DNA of 64,000 nucleotides from Pseudenterobacter timonensis (GTDB lineage: Bacteria > Pseudomonadota > Gammaproteobacteria > Enterobacterales > Enterobacteriaceae): positions 186,001 through 250,000 of the forward strand of contig NZ_FCOP01000013.1 in the NCBI RefSeq assembly GCF_900021175.1, in the 5' to 3' direction. The notes under the pieces were generated by a model, which was not told where the DNA came from, searched no databases, and was given only the letters and a program-made list of their open reading frames with translations. This document shows, piece after piece, positions 1 to 8,367 of this stretch; position 1 is the first letter of the stretch; every line of letters begins with the position of its first letter. Made by a program: the position numbers and the translations under genes.

Positions 1-80
1 TTCTGCGCGCCGCCGGTATGCAGGCTTAGCTTTAAATTAATGCGCGCTCTGGGTACTTCATTCTGGAACGTATCGGCCAT
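1..80 (-). CDS. tssB: TssB, type VI secretion sheath small subunit (5' end only)
   Basis: The minus strand opens with an ATG at 80 and reads MADTFQNEVPRARINLKL, then a GGAQ segment, before leaving the window. This matches the N-terminus of TssB (VipA/ImpB family) in enterobacterial T6SS clusters. TssB and TssC polymerise into the contractile sheath that drives the Hcp tube out of the cell. Only 26 codons are visible, so identity rests on this N-terminal motif and the reading frame. A purine-rich AAGGAAAGAG lies just upstream. The gene is transcribed out of the window, so the cluster should continue to the left. It has no partner here except the divergently placed regulatory spacer. Confidence 0.8.
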   Translation of the reverse strand, partial: MADTFQNEVPRARINLKLSLHTGGAQ

Positions 81-123
81 GGCGATCTCTTTCCTTGTGG
101 AAATAATAGTGGTGTGAACGTTT

Positions 124-142
124 TTATCTGCGCAGCAGATAA
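124..142. promoter_or_regulatory. Candidate operator palindrome over the tssB promoter
   Basis: TTATCTGC, a 3-bp spacer (GCA) and GCAGATAA form a perfect 8-bp-arm inverted repeat. It overlaps the -10 element and predicted start of the candidate tssB promoter, the usual place for a repressor operator. No known regulator consensus is recognised. Confidence 0.4.
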
Positions 143-168
143 TAAATTAAGCATTCAATGAAAATCAA
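139..168 (-). promoter_or_regulatory. Candidate sigma-70 promoter of tssB
   Basis: On the minus strand a -35-like TTGATT (168-163) is followed after 18 bp by a -10-like TATTAT (144-139). This would start transcription near 132, about 50 bp before the tssB start codon. The assignment comes from consensus match and position only. Confidence 0.4.
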
Positions 169-450
169 TCAACCAACGTGAAAAATAAATTAAAAACAAA
201 GAAAGATAATGACTGTATATATTAACGAGATTAATAAAAGCGAACCATAGCATGATTCACGCAAATTATTCACGATACTTTATAGGATATTCTTATAAGA
301 ATTTTACAGTAGCCAATACAATTAAAAAATATGTTTTCACACATATCAGAAAATAGCGACAACGATCGGAAATATAAACAGGAAAAATAAAGGAAGGGAA
401 ACAAGAGTGTTCAGGGGAGGAGAATATAATAATGCGTTGTGATAAATAAC

Positions 451-468
451 AGGGCGGCATGCCGCCCT
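451..468 (-). terminator. Hairpin terminator of the antirepressor gene
   Basis: A perfect 18-bp GC-rich palindrome (AGGGCGGCATGCCGCCCT) lies 4 bp past the stop codon on the minus strand and is followed by GTTATTT. The T tract is weak, so termination may be partial. Confidence 0.6.
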
Positions 469-472
469 CTTC

Positions 473-1222
473 TCAGAACCAGTTTTGTCCTTGTCCGGCG
501 CTTTCACTGCGCTCGGCTCGCGGCATCTCTATGGAGAGCGACGAAAGGTGTTTCACCCACAGGTCCGCGACCCATTTCACGCCGCGCGCGGTAAAGCGCG
601 CCTGCGACCAGGTATGGCGGTTCTCACCCACCCCACCGTGCAGAGTGAAATAACCCGCCTCAATATGGTGCTGAGGGGGCATCAGAGCGCCACCTACGCG
701 CTGCATGATGTTGCGCTCCAGCAGGAACTGCCTGAATTCCGGCTCTTTCGCTTTCAGCATCTTACAGAGCTGCCGAAAGCCGAGCGATTCATCCACCCGG
801 ATAAACTGGTCAAAAAAAGCCGCCTTTGGGCCGGAAAGCGCCAGTTGCGCCTCCGCTTGCTGGCGTTTTTCATACTGTTCCGCCCAGGCGCGGGCCGCCG
901 CTGCCGGGTTGGTAAAGTCAGGCAGGTTGACGCTTTTTTCCCGCTCCTGCCAGCGATCGAGCATGGTCGCCGTAAAGCCCGGAGAGATGCGCGACACGGT
1001 CAGCAGGGAGTCCCGTTTATTGAGCAAAAACTCCTGCCGCATCTCGCCTTCACGCTCATAAACGCTGGCCGTAACCGGCTGCGACAGGCGCTGTGCCGTT
1101 TCAAGGCTTTTGACCATACGCTTAACTTCCGCGTGAGCGATGCCGGTCAGCCTGGCGATTTCCCGGCTGCTCATGGTGGCAAGCCGGTCGGGCGACTGAA
1201 AAGTTTCAACAGGAATTACCAT
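473..1222 (-). CDS. Orphan phage-type antirepressor (Rha-like N-terminus, KilAC C-terminus)
   Basis: This 249-residue protein resembles phage antirepressors. Residues about 15-90 hold a Rha-type region (SSREIARLTG, later FLLNKRDSLLTVSRIS and a DRW motif). The C-terminal 110 residues resemble the KilAC/ANT DNA-binding domain (FDQFIRVDESLGFRQLCKML, then GYFTLHGGV). Such proteins inactivate prophage repressors or bind DNA directly. I chose the ATG at 1222, 8 nt after a GAGGGG ribosome site, over a GTG at 1231. No other phage gene is visible: no integrase, repressor or structural gene nearby. It is therefore a remnant or a co-opted regulator between a T6SS edge and core genes. Codon use looks like the host's, suggesting long residence. 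Its target is unknown. Confidence 0.75.
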   Translation of the reverse strand: MVIPVETFQSPDRLATMSSREIARLTGIAHAEVKRMVKSLETAQRLSQPVTASVYEREGEMRQEFLLNKRDSLLTVSRISPGFTATMLDRWQEREKSVNLPDFTNPAAAARAWAEQYEKRQQAEAQLALSGPKAAFFDQFIRVDESLGFRQLCKMLKAKEPEFRQFLLERNIMQRVGGALMPPQHHIEAGYFTLHGGVGENRHTWSQARFTARGVKWVADLWVKHLSSLSIEMPRAERSESAGQGQNWF

Positions 1223-1376
1223 AGGTTTCACCCCTCACTCATACACATATCGGGTAATTTGCTCTAATAGTATACAGTTACCTGTTTAAATATCCAGTAT
1301 ATTTTTTAGGCGCAAACCGCCGTCAGCGCGGTTACACGCAGATGTCAAGTGTCAAAATTATAACCTGCGGAAATAA

Positions 1377-2192
1377 TTACATTTTTGGCGTTTTACCTGC
1401 CTCTTGCGCCCGTTTCGTTTGTTCAGAGGTACCGAAATGATTCGTCTCTCCGTGCCCCTGTTCGCCCGAACCTTGCACTCGCTTGAGCTGAATCACCTCG
1501 CCTTTCTCCCAGGCGTTTGCACCTTCTGCAACCGGATGCGCGACAATATCTGCCCGCTGGCGTTTAATCGCCTGCGTATCGATGTCAAGACGGCGATCCC
1601 GGTCAGCCAGTAGCGCCGGATCGAGCTGCCCTTCACCGGTGAAGCCCATCATCAGCGCCGGAATACCGAGAGGAAGCGTTTTATCGCGATCGGTGTGCCA
1701 GGTATGCCAGGTTTTACCGTAGGTATTGACGATTTTTGTCATCAGCGCTTTATCAGCCACTGCAGGAAGACCAGGCGCCACAAGGCTGCCCGATTTCACC
1801 TCGTACTGATGGCTATGCCAGAGCTTTTTCTCCTCCGGCGGCAGGGTATTAAACAGCCGTTCGCTGATGATGTACTCCACTCCCATCAGTCGAGCATCTT
1901 TGGTATTACCGTCGTAAATCACCGCCTGCATCACATCTTCATTCAGTACCGTGACGTAGTGGTGCGCCTCCATCTGCCCGTTTTTATCTCCGCTGTAGAA
2001 GTGAAAGCCGTCCAGATAAGCGCTGATAGCCTCCACGGGCGGGCGGGACTGAATGACCTGCGCCCCCGTTTCAAGGGTACGCAGCTCAGCGGAGGTTTTC
2101 GCGCCGGGAATCGGCGCCTGGGGCGGCGTGTTGTTGGCGCCACAGCCGGTTAAAACGAGGGATAACAGGGTCATCAGAGGTAAAGATTTCAT
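1377..2192 (-). CDS. OBAP/DUF1264-family lipoprotein
   Basis: The 271-residue product starts with a lipoprotein signal peptide ending in the lipobox LTGC (Cys17), so it should be acylated in the envelope. The rest matches the oil-body-associated protein family (DUF1264). It has a conserved region with DGFHFYSGDKNGQMEAHHY, LMGVEYIISE and LWHSHQYEVKSG, and is rich in His and Trp. The biochemical function of bacterial members is unknown. The start is an ATG preceded by GGAGAG. It is monocistronic on the minus strand, and neighbouring treA is divergent. K-12 has no obvious counterpart at this place, so this looks like a lineage-specific gene. Confidence 0.8.
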   Translation of the reverse strand: MKSLPLMTLLSLVLTGCGANNTPPQAPIPGAKTSAELRTLETGAQVIQSRPPVEAISAYLDGFHFYSGDKNGQMEAHHYVTVLNEDVMQAVIYDGNTKDARLMGVEYIISERLFNTLPPEEKKLWHSHQYEVKSGSLVAPGLPAVADKALMTKIVNTYGKTWHTWHTDRDKTLPLGIPALMMGFTGEGQLDPALLADRDRRLDIDTQAIKRQRADIVAHPVAEGANAWEKGEVIQLKRVQGSGEQGHGETNHFGTSEQTKRAQEAGKTPKM

Positions 2193-2464
2193 TGGCTCTC
2201 CATTTTATTTACACCTGTAATGAAGGTAGCGCATGGAGGCGATTACGTCTTAATCCCCTTTATTTAATACGGGCAACAAACCCGCGCGGGACTATTTTTT
2301 AATGCGATTTCAGTACCTTCCCGGTGGGTTTCTTCTGGCCGGTAAATTGTCTGTTTATGTGCAAAATGGGAGATACGACACGCGAAGCGCTGGATATTCG
2401 TCTAAGGTTTTCAGGTGATTGACGACAGCGTTCACGCTGCTCAGTGAATAAAGGAGAAGAACTC

Positions 2465-4159
2465 ATGACCCGTACCGAAATGCGTCCCACCTCCCCTTTG
2501 CAGCTTGCGCTGCGGATTGCGCTGGGTGGCGTACTGCTTGGCGCAGCCTCGCTGAGCTTTGCGGAGGAGACCTCCTCCAGCCAGCCGCCATCGCCAGATA
2601 TTCTGCTGGGGCCACTCTTTAATGACGTGCAAAGCGCAAAATTGTTCCCCGATCAAAAAACCTTCGCCGACGCGGTACCGAAAAGCGATCCGCTGACGAT
2701 CCTGGCGGATTACCGTATGCAACGTAATCAGTCCGGCTTCGATTTGCGTCATTTTGTTGAGGTCAATTTCACCCTGCCCGAAGAGCGGGAGAAATATGTG
2801 CCGCCCGCCGGCCAGAGCCTGCGCGAACATATCGACGGGCTGTGGCCGGTGCTGACGCGCACCACCGACACCGCCGGCAAGTGGGATTCGCTGCTGCCGC
2901 TGCCGAAGCCTTATGTCGTGCCGGGCGGGCGCTTTCGCGAAGTCTATTACTGGGATAGCTACTTTACCATGCTCGGGCTGGCGGAGAGCGGCCACTGGGA
3001 TAAGATTAGCGACATGGTGGCAAACTTCGGCTACGAAATCGACAACTGGGGCCACATTCCCAACGGCAACCGCAGCTACTACCTGAGCCGTTCCCAGCCG
3101 CCATTCTTCTCCCTGATGGTGGAACTGCTGGCCACCCATGACAAAGCGGCGCTGACCACCTACCGGGCGCAGATGGAAAAAGAGTATGCCTACTGGATGG
3201 AGGGGGCAGACGCGCTGCAATCCGGCCAGGCGAACAAACGGGTCGTGAAGCTGCAAGACGGCTCGATCCTGAATCGCTACTGGGACGATCGCGACACACC
3301 GCGCCCGGAATCCTGGCTGGATGATGTGACCACCGCGAAAAATAATCCTGACCGGCCGGCAACCGAAATTTACCGCGATCTGCGCTCCGCCGCCGCCTCC
3401 GGCTGGGACTTTAGCTCCCGCTGGATGGACGATCCGCAAAAGCTGGGGACGATCCGCACCACCAGCATCGTACCGGTCGATCTCAATGCCCTGATGTTTA
3501 AAATGGAGAAAATGCTCGCCGCCGCAGCCCAGGCCGCCGGCGACGCGGCCAGCGCCAGCAAATATGAAGCACTCGCCAACGCACGCCAGAAGGCGATAGA
3601 GAGCCATCTGTGGAACGACAAAGAGGGCTGGTATGCTGATTACGATCTGAAAACCCAAAAGGTACGTAATCAGCTTACCGCTGCGGCGCTCTTCCCGCTG
3701 TACGTAAATGCCGCCTCCACCGGTCGCGCCGATAAGATGGCCGCCGCTACCGCTTCCCGCCTGCTGAAGCCGGGCGGCGTAACGACCACTACCGTTAACA
3801 GCGGCCAGCAGTGGGATGCGCCAAACGGCTGGGCGCCGTTACAGTGGGTGGCGGCAGAGGGGCTGCAAAACTACGGTCACAAAAAGGTAGCGATGGATGT
3901 CACGTGGCGCTTCCTCTCCAACGTGCAGCACACCTACGACCGCGAGCAGAAGCTGGTGGAGAAATATGACGTGTCGAGCACCGGAACAGGTGGCGGCGGT
4001 GGCGAATATCCGCTGCAGGATGGCTTTGGCTGGACGAATGGCGTGACGCTGAAGATGCTCGACTGGGTCTGCCCGAAAGAGAAACCCTGCGACAGTGTAC
4101 CCGCTCGTCAGCCTGCGGCCAACGATGAGGCCGCGACTCCGGCCAGCGCGGCGCAATAA
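2465..4159 (+). CDS. treA: Periplasmic trehalase TreA
   Basis: TreA hydrolyses trehalose to two glucose molecules in the periplasm, letting cells use external trehalose at high osmolarity. The 564-residue product has a signal peptide ending near SFAEE. It shows the GH37 signatures [15 protein letters not shown] and [10 protein letters not shown] and a glycine-rich [18 protein letters not shown] near the C-terminus. The ATG at 2465 follows AAGGAG by 8 nt; an in-frame GTG 21 nt upstream lies before that ribosome site and is rejected. The tail after the catalytic domain is alanine-rich and probably disordered. A strong terminator shared with the convergent receptor gene follows. Confidence 0.97.
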   Translation: MTRTEMRPTSPLQLALRIALGGVLLGAASLSFAEETSSSQPPSPDILLGPLFNDVQSAKLFPDQKTFADAVPKSDPLTILADYRMQRNQSGFDLRHFVEVNFTLPEEREKYVPPAGQSLREHIDGLWPVLTRTTDTAGKWDSLLPLPKPYVVPGGRFREVYYWDSYFTMLGLAESGHWDKISDMVANFGYEIDNWGHIPNGNRSYYLSRSQPPFFSLMVELLATHDKAALTTYRAQMEKEYAYWMEGADALQSGQANKRVVKLQDGSILNRYWDDRDTPRPESWLDDVTTAKNNPDRPATEIYRDLRSAAASGWDFSSRWMDDPQKLGTIRTTSIVPVDLNALMFKMEKMLAAAAQAAGDAASASKYEALANARQKAIESHLWNDKEGWYADYDLKTQKVRNQLTAAALFPLYVNAASTGRADKMAAATASRLLKPGGVTTTTVNSGQQWDAPNGWAPLQWVAAEGLQNYGHKKVAMDVTWRFLSNVQHTYDREQKLVEKYDVSSTGTGGGGGEYPLQDGFGWTNGVTLKMLDWVCPKEKPCDSVPARQPAANDEAATPASAAQ

Positions 4160-4170
4160 CCAGCGAGGGC

Positions 4171-4197
4171 AAAAACGGCAACCGGGTTGCCGTTTTT
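4171..4197. terminator. Bidirectional terminator between treA and the TonB receptor
   Basis: AAAAACGGCAACC is followed by its inverse ending in CGTTTTT. The hairpin has A and T tracts on opposite sides, so it can end both treA (plus strand) and the convergent receptor gene. Confidence 0.9.
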
Positions 4198-4205
4198 GTT
4201 CGCTA

Positions 4206-6305
4206 TCAGAATGTGTAGCTTGCCCCCACCTGCACTGTGCGATCACGCCCAATCCAGCAGTTGGTGGCATCGTAACAGGTCAGCGTCTCTTTATTGGTGA
4301 TATTTTGCGCGCTGGCTTTCAGGGTTAGCCCCGCCAGCGACGGCAGCAGATCGCCCATCTGGTAAGAGGCGGCCAGATCGTACTGCACCGTCCCGCCGAG
4401 CTTGCCCTGATCGTTGGCTGGAGAGATCTCCATCGGCCCGGTATAACGCGCGCCGGCGCCCAGCGTAAGCCCACGCAGGGGCGTGCTGTCGAAGGTATAG
4501 TCTCCCCAAAGGTTAAAGGCGTTTTCCGGCACCTGAGTCGGGCGCTTATCCTTATATTTATCATCTTCCGTGTTAATGGCATGGGTATAGGCATAGTTAG
4601 CAATCAGCGTCACCGTATCGGTCGGGCGACTGATGAGCGAAAGCTCTGCCCCTTTAGATTCCACCTCGCCGGTCTGACGATAGTTGAGGAACCCGGGATC
4701 GCTGGTCACCACGTTTTTCTGGCGGATATTAAACACCGATGCGGTCAGGGTGGTGGCGTAGTCCGCCAGCAGATATTTCACCCCACCTTCCACCTGCTTG
4801 CTGGTGGTCGGCTTCACATCTTTTGCCGTCAGCGTTCCCTGAGGCGATACCGGGGCAAAGCCTTCCGAATAGCTGATAAACGGCGAGATGCCATTCTCAA
4901 ACGCATAAAGCGCGCCCAGACGTTTGGTAACCCGATCCTGGGAAACCCAGGCCTTGTCGCCGTTTTGCAGGTAGTCGGTGGTGACCGAGCGATAATCATC
5001 GTAGCGCAGGCTGCCGAGCAGATTCAGCCCGCCATACTCGATCTGATCCTGCAGGTAATAACCGTTCTGCTGGTAGCTCAGGCGGTTTTTCTGCGCGGTA
5101 TAGAGGCCAAGGGCGTTTTCATCAACCTGGCCATAGTTCGGGTCGCGCATATCAATACCCGGCGTGACGGAGGCGTAACGATAGTGGAAATGGGAGTTGA
5201 GTTTCTGGTAGTCAAACCCGGCCAGCAGATGATGACGCCATTCACCCAGCGCCACGGTTTTGGTGACCTGGTTATCAATATTAAAGCTGTGCAGATCTTC
5301 ATCAGTGGTGTAGGCGAAGCGGTTTAACTGATAAACCTCGCTCCCCGTACCGGTGGCGTAGATGCTCTGTTGATGGGTATCCACGTCGAAATAGCGCGCT
5401 TTCTGGTTAAAGCCCCAGCCGTTCTCAAACTCATGCTCCAGGCTGTAGCCCAGCATCCATTGACGCTGTTTAAAACCGCTCCACTCATCGCCCGCATAAT
5501 CGCGACGGTCGGCATAGCCCGAGCGCAGGTAAGCCAGCGGCAAGGGGTTGGAGGGGGAAAGACTGGGGGAGTTTTGCGCCAGGGCGTCAATGGTCAGGCG
5601 CGTTCTGGCGTCGGGCTGCCAGGTGACGGAGGGGGCGATCAGATAGTTCTCCGTACGGGTAGTGTGCGGTTGATCGTCCCCTTCTGCGGCTTTGCCCAGC
5701 AGCCGGTAGCTCCACTCATCGTTAACCAGCTGGCCGGTCGAGTCGAGATAGCCCTCTTTAAGATTGCGGGTGCCGGTATTGAATCCCACTTCGGTGCGGG
5801 AGGCCTGCTGCGGTTTTTTGCCCTGAATATTCACCAGTCCACCCGGCGATCCGCCACCATAGAGTACCGACGCGGGACCTTTCAGAATATCCACGCTCTC
5901 AATCAGCAAAGGGTCGATGCGCGCTTTGGTGTTGCCGGTGACGTTGTAGGGCAGCTGCAGGCCGTTATAAAACTCCTGATCGACCGTGAAGCCGCGGATC
6001 TTATATTCACTCATATAGGAGGTGCTACCGCGCGTCTCAGTTGAGACGCCCGGCGCGTAGCGCAGAATTTCATTGACCGAGTTAGCATGCCGCTGCGTGA
6101 TCTCCTGCGCGGAGATGGTGTTGATCACCTGCGGCGTTTTGCTTTCCGCGACGGCTGATTTAGTGGCGCTGTTGGTCCATTCAGGCAGGGCGCTTTCCCC
6201 TTCTGCACCGGTTACCACGATAGTTGACTCTTCCGCCTGCGCGGAGGAGATCGCGAAAGCCACCGCGCCGGCGAGCGCGCAAACCCGGAAACAGGAACTC
6301 TTCAT
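4206..6305 (-). CDS. TonB-dependent ferrisiderophore receptor, FhuA/FoxA type
   Basis: This 699-residue outer-membrane receptor has a signal peptide (cleavage near SSAQA-EES), a TonB box-like ESTIVV and a plug domain (about 55-160) with the PASVLYGGGSPGGLVN motif. A 22-strand beta-barrel ends in aromatic ASYTF, the outer-membrane insertion signature. A Cys pair (CYDATNCW) near the end is typical of FhuA/FoxA-like hydroxamate receptors. It probably imports a ferric hydroxamate siderophore such as a ferrioxamine or ferrichrome, but the ligand cannot be read from sequence. There is no neighbouring ABC transporter or reductase. A Fur-box-like site lies directly upstream. K-12 lacks this gene here. 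Confidence 0.88.
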   Translation of the reverse strand: MKSSCFRVCALAGAVAFAISSAQAEESTIVVTGAEGESALPEWTNSATKSAVAESKTPQVINTISAQEITQRHANSVNEILRYAPGVSTETRGSTSYMSEYKIRGFTVDQEFYNGLQLPYNVTGNTKARIDPLLIESVDILKGPASVLYGGGSPGGLVNIQGKKPQQASRTEVGFNTGTRNLKEGYLDSTGQLVNDEWSYRLLGKAAEGDDQPHTTRTENYLIAPSVTWQPDARTRLTIDALAQNSPSLSPSNPLPLAYLRSGYADRRDYAGDEWSGFKQRQWMLGYSLEHEFENGWGFNQKARYFDVDTHQQSIYATGTGSEVYQLNRFAYTTDEDLHSFNIDNQVTKTVALGEWRHHLLAGFDYQKLNSHFHYRYASVTPGIDMRDPNYGQVDENALGLYTAQKNRLSYQQNGYYLQDQIEYGGLNLLGSLRYDDYRSVTTDYLQNGDKAWVSQDRVTKRLGALYAFENGISPFISYSEGFAPVSPQGTLTAKDVKPTTSKQVEGGVKYLLADYATTLTASVFNIRQKNVVTSDPGFLNYRQTGEVESKGAELSLISRPTDTVTLIANYAYTHAINTEDDKYKDKRPTQVPENAFNLWGDYTFDSTPLRGLTLGAGARYTGPMEISPANDQGKLGGTVQYDLAASYQMGDLLPSLAGLTLKASAQNITNKETLTCYDATNCWIGRDRTVQVGASYTF

Positions 6306-6338
6306 ATTGTCGTCTTGTTATAAAATGTAATAGAGAAC

Positions 6339-6357
6339 GACAATTATTATCATTTCG
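6339..6357 (-). promoter_or_regulatory. Fur box of the siderophore receptor gene
   Basis: Read on the minus strand, CGAAATGATAATAATTGTC matches the 19-bp Fur consensus at 14 positions by my count. It sits 34 bp upstream of the receptor start codon, so iron-dependent repression is expected. Confidence 0.75.
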
Positions 6358-6372
6358 ATTAGCAAATCAACT

Positions 6373-6398
6373 AAAAAAAATGGCCCTCATTGAGGGCC
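6373..6398 (-). terminator. Terminator of ymgE
   Basis: The GGCCCTCATTGAGGGCC hairpin is followed, on the minus strand, by ATTTTTTTT just after the ymgE stop codon. Confidence 0.9.
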
Positions 6399-6412
6399 GC
6401 TTCGCGGAGAAT

Positions 6413-6667
6413 TTATGCGCGCCGGACAAGCCGGAAGATGAGCAGGACAACAATCGCTCCGACGACCGCCACCAGGAAGCTTTGCAGGTTAAATCCTGTC
6501 ACGTCGCCCCCTAAGCCGAACATGGTCGCCAGCCATCCGCCGACTACCGCACCGATCACCCCAAGCACACAGGTCAGAATAAAGCCACCGCCGTCGCGTC
6601 CTGGCATCAGAAATTTAGCGATCACGCCAGCGATCAGGCCAAAGACAATCCACGCGATAATACCCAT
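6413..6667 (-). CDS. ymgE: YmgE, GlsB/YeaQ/YmgE small membrane protein
   Basis: An 84-residue inner-membrane protein of the transglycosylase-associated family. It has three hydrophobic segments (about 3-20, 29-50, 60-79), a GRDGGG loop after the first and a terminal RLVRRA positive patch. Its molecular function is not established; family members are often induced in stationary phase or by acid. Its position next to ycgR is the K-12 arrangement. It is transcribed alone and divergently from ycgR. Confidence 0.9.
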   Translation of the reverse strand: MGIIAWIVFGLIAGVIAKFLMPGRDGGGFILTCVLGVIGAVVGGWLATMFGLGGDVTGFNLQSFLVAVVGAIVVLLIFRLVRRA

Positions 6668-6807
6668 AGTAATTCCCTCGTGCAGATGTGAAGAAGACGC
6701 AAGCCAACGCCTGCGCAGGTATCTAAAGTATAGGTCAGGGGCAGGAAAAGCGTTTTCTTCTCACCGACTTAATTGATCGCTGCGTAAAAAAAATTCACCC
6801 GTTTATA

Positions 6808-6834
6808 TTAAGTTCCGCGTTCGGCTGCCGATAA
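6808..6834 (+). promoter_or_regulatory. Sigma-28 (FliA) promoter of ycgR
   Basis: TTAAGTTC, an 11-bp spacer and GCCGATAA match the flagellar class 3 consensus (TAAAGTTT-N11-GCCGATAA), with a perfect -10 and the exact spacing. It lies 40 bp upstream of the ycgR start. Confidence 0.9.
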
Positions 6835-6874
6835 CACAACGACACTGTCGCATAAAAACGAGGAGCCTTTCGGC

Positions 6875-7606
6875 GTGAGTCATTACAGTGAGCAATTCCT
6901 GAAGCAAAATCCGCTGGCTGTATTAGGGGTGCTACGCGACCTGCAAAAGGGAAGTGTGCCGGTGCGTATTAGCTGGTCCAGTAATCAGTTCATCAGCAAA
7001 ATTCTGGAGGCGACCCCCGAGCATTTGATCATCGACCTGGGGAGCCAGGCGTATGAGAACCGCGCCATCCTGCGTGCGGAGCAGGTCACCGTGCTGGCTG
7101 AGACCCACGGCGCGAAGGTGGAGTTTGTTGTGCCCCGCTTCACCGAGGGCGATTTTCAAAATCTGCCCGCCTTTTTCACACCGCTTCCGCAGAGCCTGTG
7201 GTTTATCCAGCGCCGGGAGTTTTTCCGTATCGGCGCCCCGCTTCACCCAGCCTACTTTTGCAAGGCCAGGATGCCGGACAAAAAAGAGCTTCGCCTGCGT
7301 CTCTGCGACCTGTCGCTTGGCGGCATGGGAACGCTGATGGATACGCCAAAACCGGAAACGCTGGTGGAAGGGATGCAGTTTTCGCAAATTGAGCTGGATA
7401 TGGGCGGCTGGGGACGGTTTTACTTTGACGCGCAGCTTATTGCCATCAGCGAACGTAAAATCGTCGACAGCAAAAATGAGACTATCACCACGCCCCGCCT
7501 GAGCTTTCGCTTCCTGAACGTGGGGCCGGCGGCTGAACGCGAGCTTCAGCGCATTATCTTCTCGCTGGAGCGCGAGGCGCGGGAAAGAGCGAAAAAAGTT
7601 CGCTGA
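6875..7606 (+). CDS. ycgR: YcgR, c-di-GMP-dependent flagellar brake
   Basis: YcgR binds c-di-GMP through its C-terminal PilZ domain and then docks on the flagellar motor, slowing rotation and biasing direction. The 243-residue protein has the N-terminal YcgR domain (1-105). The PilZ domain shows the RxxxR motif (R114-x3-R118 within QRREFFR) and DLSLGGMG, so ligand binding should be intact. Translation starts at GTG 6875, preceded by GAGGAG. The class 3 flagellar promoter upstream ties its expression to flagellum assembly. pdeD, elsewhere in this window, encodes a phosphodiesterase that lowers the same second messenger. Confidence 0.97.
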   Translation: MSHYSEQFLKQNPLAVLGVLRDLQKGSVPVRISWSSNQFISKILEATPEHLIIDLGSQAYENRAILRAEQVTVLAETHGAKVEFVVPRFTEGDFQNLPAFFTPLPQSLWFIQRREFFRIGAPLHPAYFCKARMPDKKELRLRLCDLSLGGMGTLMDTPKPETLVEGMQFSQIELDMGGWGRFYFDAQLIAISERKIVDSKNETITTPRLSFRFLNVGPAAERELQRIIFSLEREARERAKKVR

Positions 7607-7610
7607 ACAG

Positions 7611-7635
7611 GCCGGACAGCGCTGTGCTGCCCGGC
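7611..7635. repeat. REP-like hairpin between ycgR and emtA
   Basis: GCCGGACAGC, a 5-base loop and GCTGCCCGGC form an almost perfect stem between two convergent genes. The sequence resembles an enterobacterial REP unit. It lacks a T tract, so it is more likely an mRNA-stabilising or gyrase/IHF-type repeat than a simple terminator. Confidence 0.5.
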
Positions 7636-7642
7636 AGCGGTG

Positions 7643-8254
7643 TTACATGGCGTCCATCGCTTTCTGCACTTTCCAGATATAGCGCGGCGCCTGAGGCGAC
7701 GGATGTTTCTCCACCACATGTTCAAAGAACTCATCTTTATCCATGTCGTTGATCTCCTCTATCGCCTCTTTACGATCGGAGGAGAAGGTGCGCAGCAGCG
7801 CTCCGGCGCCGTTTACATAGGAGACCACCAGCGCGTACTGCATCACCTCAGGATCCTCGATCCCCTTCAGGATGCCATGTTCCAGAATGCTCAGGTAGGC
7901 GGTCCCCATGGAGATGTTACGCTCGGGATTTTTCAGCTCGCTGGTGGAGGGCTGACCGCTCCAGCCCATATAGCGATAGACTTCCCGTCCCGCCGTAGAG
8001 GCCTTGAGCTGCATCAGGCCCACCGCGTTCGATTTACTGACCAGCGTCGGATTACCACCCGATTCGACCGCGATAATGGCGGTCACCAGTCGCGGGCTGA
8101 CGCCCCAGGCGGCGCTTGCTTTTTCGGTAATGGGCATCCACTGCATCGCCCGTTTGACGGGTACTTCCGGGTTCCACGGCGGGTTTTTATAATCCTGTTT
8201 TGAACTACAGCCAGCAAGTATCACAACTAAAAAAGCAAACCATCTCAATTTCAC
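7643..8254 (-). CDS. emtA: EmtA (MltE), endolytic membrane-bound murein transglycosylase
   Basis: EmtA cuts glycan strands inside murein, making 1,6-anhydro-muropeptides. The 203-residue lipoprotein has the lipobox LAGC (Cys16) and a lysozyme-like SLT domain. The catalytic Glu64 lies in AVESGGNP, followed by [11 protein letters not shown]. It is anchored to the outer membrane. It is convergent with ycgR and divergent from ldcA, the next murein-recycling gene, as in K-12. Confidence 0.95.
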   Translation of the reverse strand: MKLRWFAFLVVILAGCSSKQDYKNPPWNPEVPVKRAMQWMPITEKASAAWGVSPRLVTAIIAVESGGNPTLVSKSNAVGLMQLKASTAGREVYRYMGWSGQPSTSELKNPERNISMGTAYLSILEHGILKGIEDPEVMQYALVVSYVNGAGALLRTFSSDRKEAIEEINDMDKDEFFEHVVEKHPSPQAPRYIWKVQKAMDAM

Positions 8255-8367
8255 GTCATCTGTCCTTATGTCCGATCGTCGCGGTCACCCTCTCTCTTTG
8301 CTTGATGAAGAGAGGCTGTCAGCGGCATGATATAAGCATTTACTTATTCATTCAGCAAGGAATTGCC

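Larger units (their letters stand above)
81..472. other. AT-rich spacer between tssB and the antirepressor
   Basis: This stretch of nearly 400 bases is visibly richer in A and T than the genes around it, and I see no convincing coding sequence. It carries a candidate minus-strand promoter for tssB, a 19-bp hyphenated palindrome at 124-142, a 14-bp palindrome at 289-302 and the terminator hairpin of the antirepressor at 451-468. The composition is typical of H-NS-bound regulatory DNA in horizontally acquired clusters. That last point is inference. Confidence 0.6.

Noticed and set aside
2279-2300. Terminator ahead of treA (CCCGCGCGGG then TATTTTTTAA)
   Set aside because: The stem is only five base pairs and no plus-strand gene lies upstream that would need ending. 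Left unassigned.
2444-2464. Upstream GTG start for trehalase
   Set aside because: The extension contains the AAGGAG ribosome site itself, and the ATG at 2465 begins a normal signal peptide.
2441-3658. 405-codon minus-strand frame opposite treA
   Set aside because: Another shadow of a GC-rich gene. treA on the plus strand has clear GH37 motifs.
8200-8367. N-terminal extension of ldcA overlapping emtA
   Set aside because: It would cross the divergent promoter region and has no counterpart in LdcA. ATG 8368 gives the exact family length.
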